Of a stretch of DNA of 64,000 nucleotides, positions 7,779-16,124 are shown piece after piece. The stretch's first letter is position 1, and every line of letters begins with the position of its first letter. The translations under genes were made by a program, and so were the position numbers. Where the stretch lies: NCBI RefSeq assembly GCF_000179915.2, contig NC_014963.1:992001-1056000 (forward strand). The letters run 5' to 3'. Source of the DNA: Terriglobus saanensis SP1PR4. GTDB lineage: Bacteria; Acidobacteriota; Terriglobia; Terriglobales; Acidobacteriaceae. The notes beneath the pieces were generated by a model. It did no database searches. It saw only the letters and a program-made list of their open reading frames with translations, and was not told the DNA's origin.

Positions 7779-10394
7779 CTACCGCAAAGCCTCGTCCATC
7801 TCACTCAACCAGCTAGGACTCTTCAAAATCTCCCGAGGCTTCGAACCATCCGCAGGCCCCACGAGCCCATCCCGCTCCATCATGTCGATCAGATGCGCCG
7901 CGCGTCCATACCCAACGCGCAGCCGTCGTTGCAGCAGCGAAGTGCTCGCCTTGCCGAACTCGAAGACCAGCCGAACCGCATCGTTGAACAACTCATCGTT
8001 ATCATCGTCGCCCTCAGCCGCACCCTCGCGCTGCATCTTCTCATCCTTCGGTCCTTCGAGGAATCCGGGTACATACTCCGCCTCGCCCTGAGCTTTCCAG
8101 AACTCAACGACCGCGGAAATCTCCTTCTCCGTAACGAAGGGTGCATGCACCCGCTGCAGCCGCGAAGTGCCCGGTGGCAGGAACAGCATATCGCCGCGTC
8201 CCAGCAGGCTCTCCGCTCCGTTGGAATCGATGATCGTGCGTGAATCCACCTTCGTTGCCAGACGGAAGCTCATGCGTGTTGGTACGTTGGCTTTGATCAA
8301 ACCGGTGATGACATCCACCGAAGGCCGCTGCGTCGCCAGCACAAGGTGAATGCCCACCGCGCGGGCCATCTGCGCTAGGCGTGTGATGCTCTCTTCCACG
8401 TTCGCCTTGTCCAGCATCATCAGATCGGCAAGCTCGTCGATGATGATCATGATGTACGGCAGCGGCTCCTGCTCTTCGCCATCCTCATTGAAGAGCTGCC
8501 CACTCTCAAACAGTTTGTTGTACTGATCGAGGTTGCGTACATGGCGGCTCGCCAGTAATTTCAGACGGCGCTCCATCTCCCGCACCGCGTTACGTAGCGC
8601 ATTGGCGGCGAGTTTGGGCTCCGTGATGATCGGCGTGAAGAGATGCGGAATGCCCTCATACATGCCAAGCTCAACCCGCTTTGGATCGACAAGAATCATG
8701 CGTACCTGCTCAGGCGTCGCCTTGAAGAGGACCGACATGATCATCGCGTTGATCGCGACTGACTTACCTGAACCGGTTGAACCTGCAATCAATACATGCG
8801 GCATCGCCGAAAGATCCGCGGTCACGATGCGCCCGTTGATGTCCTTGCCCATCGCAATCGCCAGCTTGCTCTTGCTTGTGGCGAAGTGCTCGCTCTCCAC
8901 GACGTCGCGCAGCCAGATCGTCTCGCGCTCATGGTTTGGCACCTGGATGCCGACGGTGCTCTTGCCCGCCATGCGCTCAATCAGAATAGACTCGGCTGCC
9001 ATCGCAAGACAGAGATCATCTGCAAGTCCCGTCACACGTGAGTACTTCACACCCGCATCCGGACGGAACTCGAACGTCGTCACCACCGGCCCCGGATTGA
9101 TCTGGGTTACCTGGCCATCCACGCCAAACTCGGCGCACTTTTCGACCAGCACCTTTGCCTCTTCACGCAGTGCATCTTCGCGAACGTTGGCATGCTCCTC
9201 GCTGCGGTACAGCAGGCTCGAAGGCGGCAGCTCGTAGCCGCGCACGCTCTTCGCCACCAGCGTGACTGTCTTCAGAGCTTCGTCCGCGCGCTTGCCAAAG
9301 GTGATGCCCGCATCGGCCTTGGGAGCAGCGACAGGGAAGTCGACGATCTTGGCCCTTGGAGCCGGTCGCTCTTCTTCCCAGCGAGGCTCCTCCGCCGGCG
9401 CAACCCAATCGGCAAACTCATCCTGCTGCGCCCCGGATACTTCACGCTCCAGCATGGCCTCGGCCATCGCTTCCAGCTCGCTCGGTACCGGCCGGAACTC
9501 CGGCTCGGGAACATTGGGTGCATCGACAACCGTACGCGGCATGGCAGACCACATGCTGCCCCGTGGCGCGAGCTCCTCGTCCTCAACGACCACAGCCTTA
9601 TCCGCGCGCACGCCGCGTCGCCAGAGGCTCATCTTCGCCCATAGCGTGGCGATCAACGAATTGCTCTCGCCCACACTCTGGATCGACTGCTGCAGCGCTG
9701 CAGTCTCCCGCAGTTCTGCGGCCCGTCTGCTTTCGAACTCCTCTCCAAATTGTTCAACTGTGCGATCCGAGGCCTGGGCTTTTTCCAGCTTCTTCATCGC
9801 GCGCGCTTCTCTCCAGCGCTCGATAAACCCAAGCCGCGCCTCAAACCACTCGCGCCACGTGTTGAAGGTAAACGTCGTCGAAAGATAAAGACTCAGCGCA
9901 ACCGCCAGAGCCACCACAATGCAGGCTCCGGGGAAGTTCAGCAGAGCGACGAGCGCATCCGCGCCCAGCTTTCCAATGACGCCCTCGATTGGCAGCGCAT
10001 GCCGCCACAACAGACCTCCCGGCATCAGGCCGAACATCACCGGAGCAAAGACCATCCAGAGCCCAAGCCCCAGGCTCTTCGCCATCGGCGATCCGGCGCC
10101 CCGCGACCGTATCCAGCAGATGCCCAGCCGTCCCAGCATCAGCGGAAGCGCCACGACGGCAATGCCGAAGACCTGCAGCAGCAGATCGCTTACCCAGGCG
10201 CCCATCAGCCCCGTCCAGTTCTTCGCCGGACGTCCCGTCATGTAGCCGCCGACGGAGTTCAGCGAAGGATCCCCCGGCGTATAGCTCACCAGGGCCAACA
10301 GCAACATCGCCGCCGCAACCAGCAGCGTCAGGCCCAGAACTTCATTCAGCCTGCGGCTCTTCGTCGGCGTCATTTCGATCTTCAATGGCTTCAT
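7779..10394 (-). CDS. ftsK: DNA translocase FtsK
   Basis: An 871-residue septal DNA translocase that moves chromosome termini during division. The N-terminal part has about four membrane helices (residues 20-180), then a variable charged linker (about 200-390), and the RecA-like motor. Walker A reads IAGSTGSGKS near residue 538 and Walker B MILVDPKRVELG. The C-terminal winged-helix gamma domain (about 800-865), which reads the KOPS orientation sequences, has SLLQRRLRVGYGRAAHLID. The ATG at 10394 is chosen because a GGAGG lies 10 bases upstream; the open frame reaches 10421 but would include this site. The gene is monocistronic by position, with a terminator directly downstream. Confidence 0.95.
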   Translation of the reverse strand: MKPLKIEMTPTKSRRLNEVLGLTLLVAAAMLLLALVSYTPGDPSLNSVGGYMTGRPAKNWTGLMGAWVSDLLLQVFGIAVVALPLMLGRLGICWIRSRGAGSPMAKSLGLGLWMVFAPVMFGLMPGGLLWRHALPIEGVIGKLGADALVALLNFPGACIVVALAVALSLYLSTTFTFNTWREWFEARLGFIERWREARAMKKLEKAQASDRTVEQFGEEFESRRAAELRETAALQQSIQSVGESNSLIATLWAKMSLWRRGVRADKAVVVEDEELAPRGSMWSAMPRTVVDAPNVPEPEFRPVPSELEAMAEAMLEREVSGAQQDEFADWVAPAEEPRWEEERPAPRAKIVDFPVAAPKADAGITFGKRADEALKTVTLVAKSVRGYELPPSSLLYRSEEHANVREDALREEAKVLVEKCAEFGVDGQVTQINPGPVVTTFEFRPDAGVKYSRVTGLADDLCLAMAAESILIERMAGKSTVGIQVPNHERETIWLRDVVESEHFATSKSKLAIAMGKDINGRIVTADLSAMPHVLIAGSTGSGKSVAINAMIMSVLFKATPEQVRMILVDPKRVELGMYEGIPHLFTPIITEPKLAANALRNAVREMERRLKLLASRHVRNLDQYNKLFESGQLFNEDGEEQEPLPYIMIIIDELADLMMLDKANVEESITRLAQMARAVGIHLVLATQRPSVDVITGLIKANVPTRMSFRLATKVDSRTIIDSNGAESLLGRGDMLFLPPGTSRLQRVHAPFVTEKEISAVVEFWKAQGEAEYVPGFLEGPKDEKMQREGAAEGDDDNDELFNDAVRLVFEFGKASTSLLQRRLRVGYGRAAHLIDMMERDGLVGPADGSKPREILKSPSWLSEMDEALR

Positions 10395-10860
10395 CGGGAA
10401 CAGACCTCCGCCCGCGCACAAACACTATGCGCAGAACACCATAAGTATCGCCAAACCGGGCCCTGAATCAGCACACAATCGGCACCCCGCATCCACTCCA
10501 ATACTCCCCAAATGAGCCATTATTTTGTGCATTTGTTCTCACGGAAATCAAAGTTTCTTTCCACAAGCGACAAACCTCGCCATGAAGCAACGCTTCCGTC
10601 GCCGAGCCACTCCATCTACAAAGCACCTACATCACCGCTTCGGACATACTCCGAAACGGTCCTTAGTTTGAAATGATTTGTCGTAATGAAATGCAGAATA
10701 CAGGGCAGCGGGAGGGGGTTTTCGCGATTTCCTCCCTTTGTCACCGGCCAAGGAGAATCGCACTGCAACCGGTGGACCGCTGCTCCTCTGCACCCTTTTC
10801 AGTAACCAATGAAACGAAAACGAATGAAACGAACCAATGACCGAAAGGAACTATAGCGAC
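10395..10860. other. Intergenic region between divergent ftsK and the DUF2383-like gene
   Basis: 466 bases without a convincing gene. It must hold the promoters of both flanking genes. Visible structure: an imperfect hairpin of GGGAGG and CCTCCC arms around 10709-10736, and two direct copies of AATGAAACGAA with a 15-base period at 10808-10818 and 10823-10833, just before the ribosome-binding site of the downstream gene. No tRNA or known riboswitch core is recognisable. Confidence 0.5.
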
Positions 10861-11322
10861 ATGTCCAGCGAAAATAACAAGAATTCAGAAGTGGAAAGCA
10901 CGCTTAAGGAAGTCATCGGCGTCCTCATTGACGGCGAAGAAGGCTTCCAGAAGATCGGTCACGACCTGAAGGACGAAACGCTGAAGCGCTACTTCCTCGC
11001 CGAATCCCTCAAGCGCGCCCGTTTCAAAGGCGATCTGGAAGATGTTCTCATCAAGGGTGGCGTACATGACGCATTCAAGGAAAAGGGCACCGTAGCTGGT
11101 TCCATTCACCGCACCTGGGGCGAGATCAAGCAGGCCTTCGGCGGCGACGATCATACCCTTCTGGCGACGGCTGAAGGTGGCGAAGATACCGCCAAGAAGA
11201 CCTACGCAGAAGCCCTCAAGAAGGACCTTCCGCTTCCCGTGCACCAGCTTCTCAGTGAGCAGGCAGCGCACATCCAGACCTCTCACGACTACGTGAAGGC
11301 CGCTCGCGACGCACGCAAGTAG
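10861..11322 (+). CDS. DUF2383/PA2169-like four-helix-bundle protein
   Basis: A 153-residue, strongly charged, mainly helical cytoplasmic protein. Segments such as STLKEVIGVLIDGEEGFQKI and RTWGEIKQAFGGDDHTLLATAEGGEDTAKKTYAEAL match the PA2169/DUF2383 family, which has a ferritin-like four-helix fold and is often stress-linked. The molecular function is unknown. The ATG at 10861 follows an AAGGAA about 11 bases upstream; an earlier ATG at 10837 would place this site inside the gene. It ends before a strong terminator and appears to be transcribed alone. Confidence 0.8.
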   Translation: MSSENNKNSEVESTLKEVIGVLIDGEEGFQKIGHDLKDETLKRYFLAESLKRARFKGDLEDVLIKGGVHDAFKEKGTVAGSIHRTWGEIKQAFGGDDHTLLATAEGGEDTAKKTYAEALKKDLPLPVHQLLSEQAAHIQTSHDYVKAARDARK

Positions 11323-11346
11323 TCCGCAACCGATCAAGCAGCACAG

Positions 11347-11377
11347 AAAAGCCCCGCGTTCACTCGCGGGGCTTTTT
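11347..11377 (+). terminator. Rho-independent terminator after the DUF2383-like gene
   Basis: An 8-bp GC stem (11351-11358 with 11365-11372), flanked by four A upstream and five T downstream; it begins 25 bases after the stop codon. Confidence 0.85.
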
Positions 11378-11395
11378 CGTTACAATCCCACACAC

Positions 11396-11830
11396 ATGTC
11401 CAGACTGAAAATCGCCGGGCTTTACCTGCAGGCGCTGCTCTACGTCTTTGCTGGGATCAACCATCTCTGGCATCCCCAGCCTTACCTCGGCGTTATGCCG
11501 CCCTACTTCGCCGGTCCAGCATTCTGGGTCGCGTTTACGGGCTACTGCGAGATCGCGGGTGGGCTGGGGCTTTTCCTGCACCGAACACGCAGCCTGAGCG
11601 CCTGGTCAATTGCTGCCATGCTGCTCGGCTACTTCACTGTGCACATCCACATGCTCGTCCACCAAGCCGACCTCTACCCCACGATCCCAGTGTGGGGATT
11701 ATGGGCACGTCTCGCCTTCCAGCCGGTATTGATCGCCTGGGCGCTTCTTTACAGCGGGTCTATTGATGCAGATGGAGCCAAACCAGTAGGCCGGCACCCA
11801 GCAGAATCCGATAAATCGCAAAAATCGTAA
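11396..11830 (+). CDS. DoxX-like small membrane protein
   Basis: A 144-residue protein with about four membrane helices (residues 8-25, 45-62, 70-90, 100-122) and the N-terminal segment YVFAGINHLWHPQPYL, which fits the DoxX/DoxD-like superfamily. The role in this family is poorly defined (quinone or redox-linked in some members). The last 24 residues are hydrophilic and are encoded opposite the 3' end of uppP: the two convergent genes overlap by 71 bases. The gene starts just after the preceding terminator, so its promoter must lie within or before that short gap. Confidence 0.75.
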   Translation: MSRLKIAGLYLQALLYVFAGINHLWHPQPYLGVMPPYFAGPAFWVAFTGYCEIAGGLGLFLHRTRSLSAWSIAAMLLGYFTVHIHMLVHQADLYPTIPVWGLWARLAFQPVLIAWALLYSGSIDADGAKPVGRHPAESDKSQKS

Positions 11831-12629
11831 ATCCGCGCTGCCGAACCCATCCCAGAAACCACGCTACAACGACGTAGGCCACGACAAAGGAGACGGCCAG
11901 GCCGATGATGAGCACAATCCAGCCCTGCGCGTCGATCACCAGCGGCGTAAGCGTATCTGCTGATTCTGCTGCCTTTGGGTGCAATGCCTTGAGCAGGCTG
12001 TAGCCCGTAGCTGCAATCATGGTCGGAATGGACAGAAGGAAACTGAACTCAAGTGCCGTGGGCCGGTCCATGCCTGCAAGCTGCCCCGAGGCGATCGTCG
12101 CCATGGAGCGCGAAGTGCCTGGAACCACAGCACTTAGAACCTGTGCCAAACCAATCCACACGGCCTGGAAGATGTTTAGGTCTTCCACGTGCGTCGTGGA
12201 AGGCTCGCGGCGAGCCGCCCAGGCATCCACGATCCACATAATGATGCCGCCCACCAGAAGCGCCAGCGCCATGACCGTGAGGTTCTCAAGATTTTCGCCG
12301 ACCTTCTTGGAGAGAATCTTCGCTGGAATCGCCGTGCAGACAAACGCGATGAAGGTCAGCGTGATCGGATGTGTGAGCCACGTCTTCTCGCCTCGCTCTC
12401 CCGTCGGGAAAGTGCGGAAAAACCCAATGATCTTGCTGAGAAATAGCAAAAGGAGGGCGAGAATCGCGCCCAACTGGATCACGATCGTGTACATCTTCCA
12501 GTACGGATCGGCCAGGTTGATATGCAGGGCCGCTTCCGCCAGACGGAGGTGGGCCGTGGAGCTAACAGGCAGAAACTCCGTCAAACCTTCGACGATGCCA
12601 AGGATTACTGAAACCAGATAAACGTTCAA
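11760..12629 (-). CDS. uppP: Undecaprenyl-diphosphatase UppP (BacA)
   Basis: A 289-residue inner-membrane enzyme with about eight helices. It removes a phosphate from undecaprenyl pyrophosphate so that the lipid carrier of peptidoglycan and polysaccharide synthesis can be reused. The family motifs are present: GIVEGLTEFLPVSSTAHL (residues 11-28, with the catalytic glutamates) and the PGTSRS motif in the middle, plus a full-length helical pattern. Its expression confers bacitracin tolerance in other bacteria. It follows the secreted protein gene at 12654-13664 by 24 bases and could be co-transcribed with it. Confidence 0.95.
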   Translation of the reverse strand: MNVYLVSVILGIVEGLTEFLPVSSTAHLRLAEAALHINLADPYWKMYTIVIQLGAILALLLLFLSKIIGFFRTFPTGERGEKTWLTHPITLTFIAFVCTAIPAKILSKKVGENLENLTVMALALLVGGIIMWIVDAWAARREPSTTHVEDLNIFQAVWIGLAQVLSAVVPGTSRSMATIASGQLAGMDRPTALEFSFLLSIPTMIAATGYSLLKALHPKAAESADTLTPLVIDAQGWIVLIIGLAVSFVVAYVVVAWFLGWVRQRGFTIFAIYRILLGAGLLVWLHLHQ

Positions 12630-12653
12630 GCTCTCTCCAATACCAGACCAGAA

Positions 12654-13664
12654 TCAGTCGCGGTCATTTCCATACACAGGAATACCTTGTTCGATCCTGT
12701 ATATCATCGCAGCCGCGCGCGGCGCGAAGTCCGTGGTGCCAAACTTCTGCTGAATCTGGTTGGCAAGGTCGTGGGCATGTTGGGCCGCGGCATCGGCGCG
12801 TTTCTTGTTTTCTTCCGCCGTATACATGCTTACAAGGACGCCCTGACGATAAAGCGCGTTCCAGAGGGCCAGGGCTGTCTTAGGACCATCGGGAAACTGG
12901 GCGGCATACTTTTCATAGACCACGCTCTCATCCTGCGGGCACTTCGGAAGCCCCTGCCAGTCGCCGCAAAGCTTCTGGTCCAGAAGATCGAAGGCCGCCA
13001 GGGCCGCGTACTTTGTTCCGGGATAGTACTTCTGCACCCTCTTCAAACCCGCGTCGTACATCCGTGGCCGGGCATTGGGGTCGGCCTCTTTCGCGCTCGG
13101 AAGGGTGCTGAGGTCGCCTTTTTCAAGCTGCCAACGAATATCTGCGGAACGCCATGCGCTCTCCGCCGCCAGTGGGGAGTCGGGAAAGTACTCCGCAACC
13201 CGACGATAGAGAAGATACGCAGCCCCCGCAGCCATCTTGGGAGCGTGCGGCTCCATGGCTGCTGCTTCGTAAGTAGCCGCAGCGCCATAGAGAACACGGT
13301 CACCGTTCGGCGTCTTAGCACTGACGACGCCCTTGTCTCGAATCCATCCGCTCTTCGGGGTCACGGCATCATCGCCGAGAAACTCCGGCGTCTCTTCGTC
13401 GCGCTGCTCTTCCACGTCCGTGTTGGCGAAGACGCGGACCCAGCCGCTGGAGATCTGGTTCGATACGACCTCGTGTCCGGGCGTGACCAGCGTGATTCTC
13501 TGTGACTGATCGTCCGCCGCAACGTAGACGTTTGCCGGATGAATCAGCGTGGCCCGCGAAGCGCGGTCGTAGCCAGCCTGATCCTGCGGACGCTGCTTTT
13601 GTGCCGTCGAAACGACGCCAGAAAGAATGAAGAGCAAAAGAGATCCGTAGAGAAACCTTCGCAT
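12654..13664 (-). CDS. Secreted protein with SH3-like and TPR-like regions
   Basis: A 336-residue protein I cannot name. A signal peptide covers about residues 1-21. Residues 40-115 look like a bacterial SH3 domain (NVYVAADDQSQRITLVTPGH, then SGWVRVFAN). From about 120 on, the pattern is helical with repeats of the type YRRVAEYFPDSPLAAESAWR and LKRVQKYYPGTKYAALAAFD, as in TPR proteins such as BamD or YbgF. It probably acts in the periplasm as a scaffold. It sits between the threonine dehydratase gene (6 bases upstream) and uppP, all on the same strand. Confidence 0.7.
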   Translation of the reverse strand: MRRFLYGSLLLFILSGVVSTAQKQRPQDQAGYDRASRATLIHPANVYVAADDQSQRITLVTPGHEVVSNQISSGWVRVFANTDVEEQRDEETPEFLGDDAVTPKSGWIRDKGVVSAKTPNGDRVLYGAAATYEAAAMEPHAPKMAAGAAYLLYRRVAEYFPDSPLAAESAWRSADIRWQLEKGDLSTLPSAKEADPNARPRMYDAGLKRVQKYYPGTKYAALAAFDLLDQKLCGDWQGLPKCPQDESVVYEKYAAQFPDGPKTALALWNALYRQGVLVSMYTAEENKKRADAAAQHAHDLANQIQQKFGTTDFAPRAAAMIYRIEQGIPVYGNDRD

Positions 13665-13670
13665 AGAAAT

Positions 13671-14675
13671 TTAGACGCCTTCTGCGAGTAACTTGTCCCG
13701 CAATGCGGGATCAAGATTTCCGCCGCTGATGACCACCGCAATCTGTTTGGATGCGGGAAGCTCTTTCCAGTGGAAGAGCGCCGCCGCAAGAGAGACCGCG
13801 CCGCTCGGTTCGGGGACAAGGTCGCTGGCCAGGAGCAGGACGCGCATCGCCGCATAGATCTCGTCTTCCGTCACGGTGACGACGCCGTCCACGTGCTTCA
13901 GGATGTGGGCGAAGTTCAGGGCTCCGAGGCTCTGCGTCCGCAGGCCATCGGCGATGGTGCGCGTGGTTTGCTCGGCGCTCCATTCGACCAGCGTCTTGCT
14001 GTCGAAGCTCTCCTTCGCATCCCCCGCGAGCGCTGGCTCTACGCCGAAGACCTTCACCTTGTCGGACAAAGCTTTGACTGCGGTCGAGATCCCGCTGATA
14101 AGACCGCCTCCGCTCACCGGCGACAAGATCAGATCCACTTCGGGGGCCTGTTCCAGGATCTCCACGCCGATGGTCGCAGCGCCTGCAATCACAAGACGGT
14201 CGTCGTACGGGGGAACCATGGTGTAGCCGTGCGCGGCCTCCAACTCCTCCGCTTTGTGCTTGCGGTCTTTACTTGCGGGGCCAACGATGACGACTTCGCC
14301 GCCAAGCTTTTTTGTCGCCTCCTGCTTGATGATCGGAGACGTAATCGGCATGACAATGACGGCCTTGGCCTTTCGCTCACGCGCGGCGTAGGCCACGCCC
14401 TGAGCGTGATTGCCGCTGGAGTAGGTGATAACCCCTCGTGCGATCGTCTCGTCATCGAGCGAGGCGATCTTGTTATAGGCTCCACGGAGCTTGAAGCTGC
14501 CGATGGGCTGTTCGCTCTCTGCCTTCAGCCAGATCTTCGGGGCCCCTTCATCAACCGTGAAACCAGCCGCCGCCATGCGCTTTACATCCAGCTCATAGAG
14601 GCCAGAACGTACCACCACGCCCTCAATGCGCTTCTGCGCCTCGCGGATCTCATCGAGGGTGACTAACTCTTCCAT
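13671..14675 (-). CDS. Threonine/serine dehydratase (PLP-dependent, short form)
   Basis: A 334-residue fold-type II PLP enzyme that should deaminate threonine to 2-oxobutanoate and/or serine to pyruvate. The PLP lysine is in SFKLRGAYNK (about residue 60); the phosphate loop of the cofactor site is SGGGLISG (about 180). The length fits the catabolic/biodegradative type without the C-terminal regulatory ACT-like domain of biosynthetic IlvA; serine racemases are close relatives and cannot be excluded. The start at 14675 has an AAGGAGAG seven bases upstream, placed just after the stop of the alpha/beta hydrolase gene. A further in-frame start at 14696 would overlap that gene. Confidence 0.88.
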   Translation of the reverse strand: MEELVTLDEIREAQKRIEGVVVRSGLYELDVKRMAAAGFTVDEGAPKIWLKAESEQPIGSFKLRGAYNKIASLDDETIARGVITYSSGNHAQGVAYAARERKAKAVIVMPITSPIIKQEATKKLGGEVVIVGPASKDRKHKAEELEAAHGYTMVPPYDDRLVIAGAATIGVEILEQAPEVDLILSPVSGGGLISGISTAVKALSDKVKVFGVEPALAGDAKESFDSKTLVEWSAEQTTRTIADGLRTQSLGALNFAHILKHVDGVVTVTEDEIYAAMRVLLLASDLVPEPSGAVSLAAALFHWKELPASKQIAVVISGGNLDPALRDKLLAEGV

Positions 14676-14692
14676 CGTCTTTCTCTCCTTAC

Positions 14693-15925
14693 TCAACTCT
14701 TCGCCTCACGCAAAACCAGCGCCATGAAGTGCACCAGCTTCCACTCGTCCCACATGCTTGGCGACCTCGCCATATCCAGGTGCGACAAAACGGGACTGAT
14801 GAGCGCCGCGCGCAACGTTGCTGCGCGCAGTTCACTCGCCATCCATAGTGTCTCAGCTGCGGGGATGATGTTGTCGGCCTCGCCGTGCAGCAGAAAAACG
14901 GGTACGGTCAAACCGGGCAGATGCTTCTCCGGGGAGAGCCCATTCATCTCATCCACGTGCCGTAACTCAGCGGCCCGCAGCATCGAACGCGTTGCGATGG
15001 AGCTGGTATCCATCAATTGCAAGGCTTCCACCTTTTGAGTGCTGTTGAGCGCCGTCATCGCCGTCGCTTCAGCATCCTTGTCTTCGTAGAGATGTGCCTT
15101 CAACAGCGCCCGCAGGGGCACGATATCGCGTTTTGGGACGAACTCCTCAAGATGCTCATACTCCATCACCAGCGGACCGTACTCATGCGCGGGAAGAAGC
15201 TCTTGTGTCCCATCGGGCCGCGTGTCTTCGCTGGTGCGATAGTAGGCGGCCACGCGTTCCATGGCGCCTTGGGAACCGACGGCAAGGATCATCTTCATGC
15301 TCGGACGAAAGACCGGGTCCGCAGCAGCCACCAGGGCCAGGCCTCCGGAAAAGCTCAATCCCATCACGCTGACCGGCTGGTGCATGTGCTGGGCGAACCA
15401 TACCGTGGATGCGCCGATGACCTTCACGGAGCCTTCACTCACGCGATAGTCCTTGATGTCGGGAAGTTCCGGCGTGAGCACGGTCAGACCGCATGCGGAC
15501 ATGGCGCGTGCAAAGGCCATCAGGCGCGGCTCGTCCATGCCGAGATAATGCACTCCGTGGAAAACGACTATGCCCGGAGTCTGTGGATGAAGCGAAGGAG
15601 TGTAGAGCCGCGAACGCACGGGGCCGCCCGTCGTTTGGAGCGTCAGGTCTGTGACGGTAACTGGCTCTGTCGTGATCCGGGCCAGCGATGTGGACAGTTT
15701 TTCCCCACTGACCATCTGCAGCAGGGCCAGCGCCTGCAGGTGCGCACGCACGCTGCTCCATGATGCGGCCAGGACAAACCCAAAGAGAAGAAGCAGCAAA
15801 CCCGCAACGACAGGTCTCCGTGGAGGGGAGGAGAGTTCGGCACGCGATGCCCGGATCGCCTCCGCAGTCGCGGCCACGCCGATTTCACGAGGGGTTGACC
15901 TTCTTCGGATGATGCGGCGCAGCAC
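14693..15925 (-). CDS. Membrane-anchored alpha/beta hydrolase
   Basis: A 410-residue protein with a basic N-terminus, one membrane helix (about residues 38-57) and an alpha/beta hydrolase domain outside or at the membrane. The nucleophile elbow is GLSFSGG, an aspartate follows in LLHGEADNIIP, and the probable catalytic histidine is in LSHLD near the C-terminus. The substrate is unknown. The frame begins with GTG at 15925; no in-frame ATG precedes the membrane helix, so the start is uncertain. It is 17 bases upstream of the threonine dehydratase start, and the two are likely co-transcribed. Confidence 0.75.
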   Translation of the reverse strand: MLRRIIRRRSTPREIGVAATAEAIRASRAELSSPPRRPVVAGLLLLLFGFVLAASWSSVRAHLQALALLQMVSGEKLSTSLARITTEPVTVTDLTLQTTGGPVRSRLYTPSLHPQTPGIVVFHGVHYLGMDEPRLMAFARAMSACGLTVLTPELPDIKDYRVSEGSVKVIGASTVWFAQHMHQPVSVMGLSFSGGLALVAAADPVFRPSMKMILAVGSQGAMERVAAYYRTSEDTRPDGTQELLPAHEYGPLVMEYEHLEEFVPKRDIVPLRALLKAHLYEDKDAEATAMTALNSTQKVEALQLMDTSSIATRSMLRAAELRHVDEMNGLSPEKHLPGLTVPVFLLHGEADNIIPAAETLWMASELRAATLRAALISPVLSHLDMARSPSMWDEWKLVHFMALVLREAKS

Positions 15926-16069
15926 GTGAGCGGTGATCCCCCTGCGGATCAGAGTACAGCCTGATTAGAAGATACGGTTGGCACCAAAGAACCATTTGGA
16001 TGACCGCTGTCGCCGATACTGCCGCCGATGAAGAGCGAACCCAGCATCGTGCGCCTGCGGGGAAAAGGA

Positions 16070-16100
16070 TACGAGCGAACCGAATTCCGGTTCGCTCGTA
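16070..16100 (-). terminator. Perfect hairpin downstream of the RNase J gene
   Basis: A 13-bp perfect inverted repeat (16070-16082 with 16088-16100; arm TACGAGCGAACCG) with a 5-base loop, 25 bases after the RNase J stop codon. On the minus strand it is followed by a pyrimidine-rich stretch rather than a clean T run, so it may terminate or protect the transcript end. Confidence 0.55.
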
Positions 16101-16124
16101 GTTCAGACTTCAGAAATGAACTCG

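Noticed and set aside
15962-16060. Possible remnant of an outer-membrane barrel gene (minus-strand frame ending in WFFGANRIF and a stop)
   Set aside because: Only about 30 codons, in two shifted frames, with no upstream continuation; too little to call a pseudogene.
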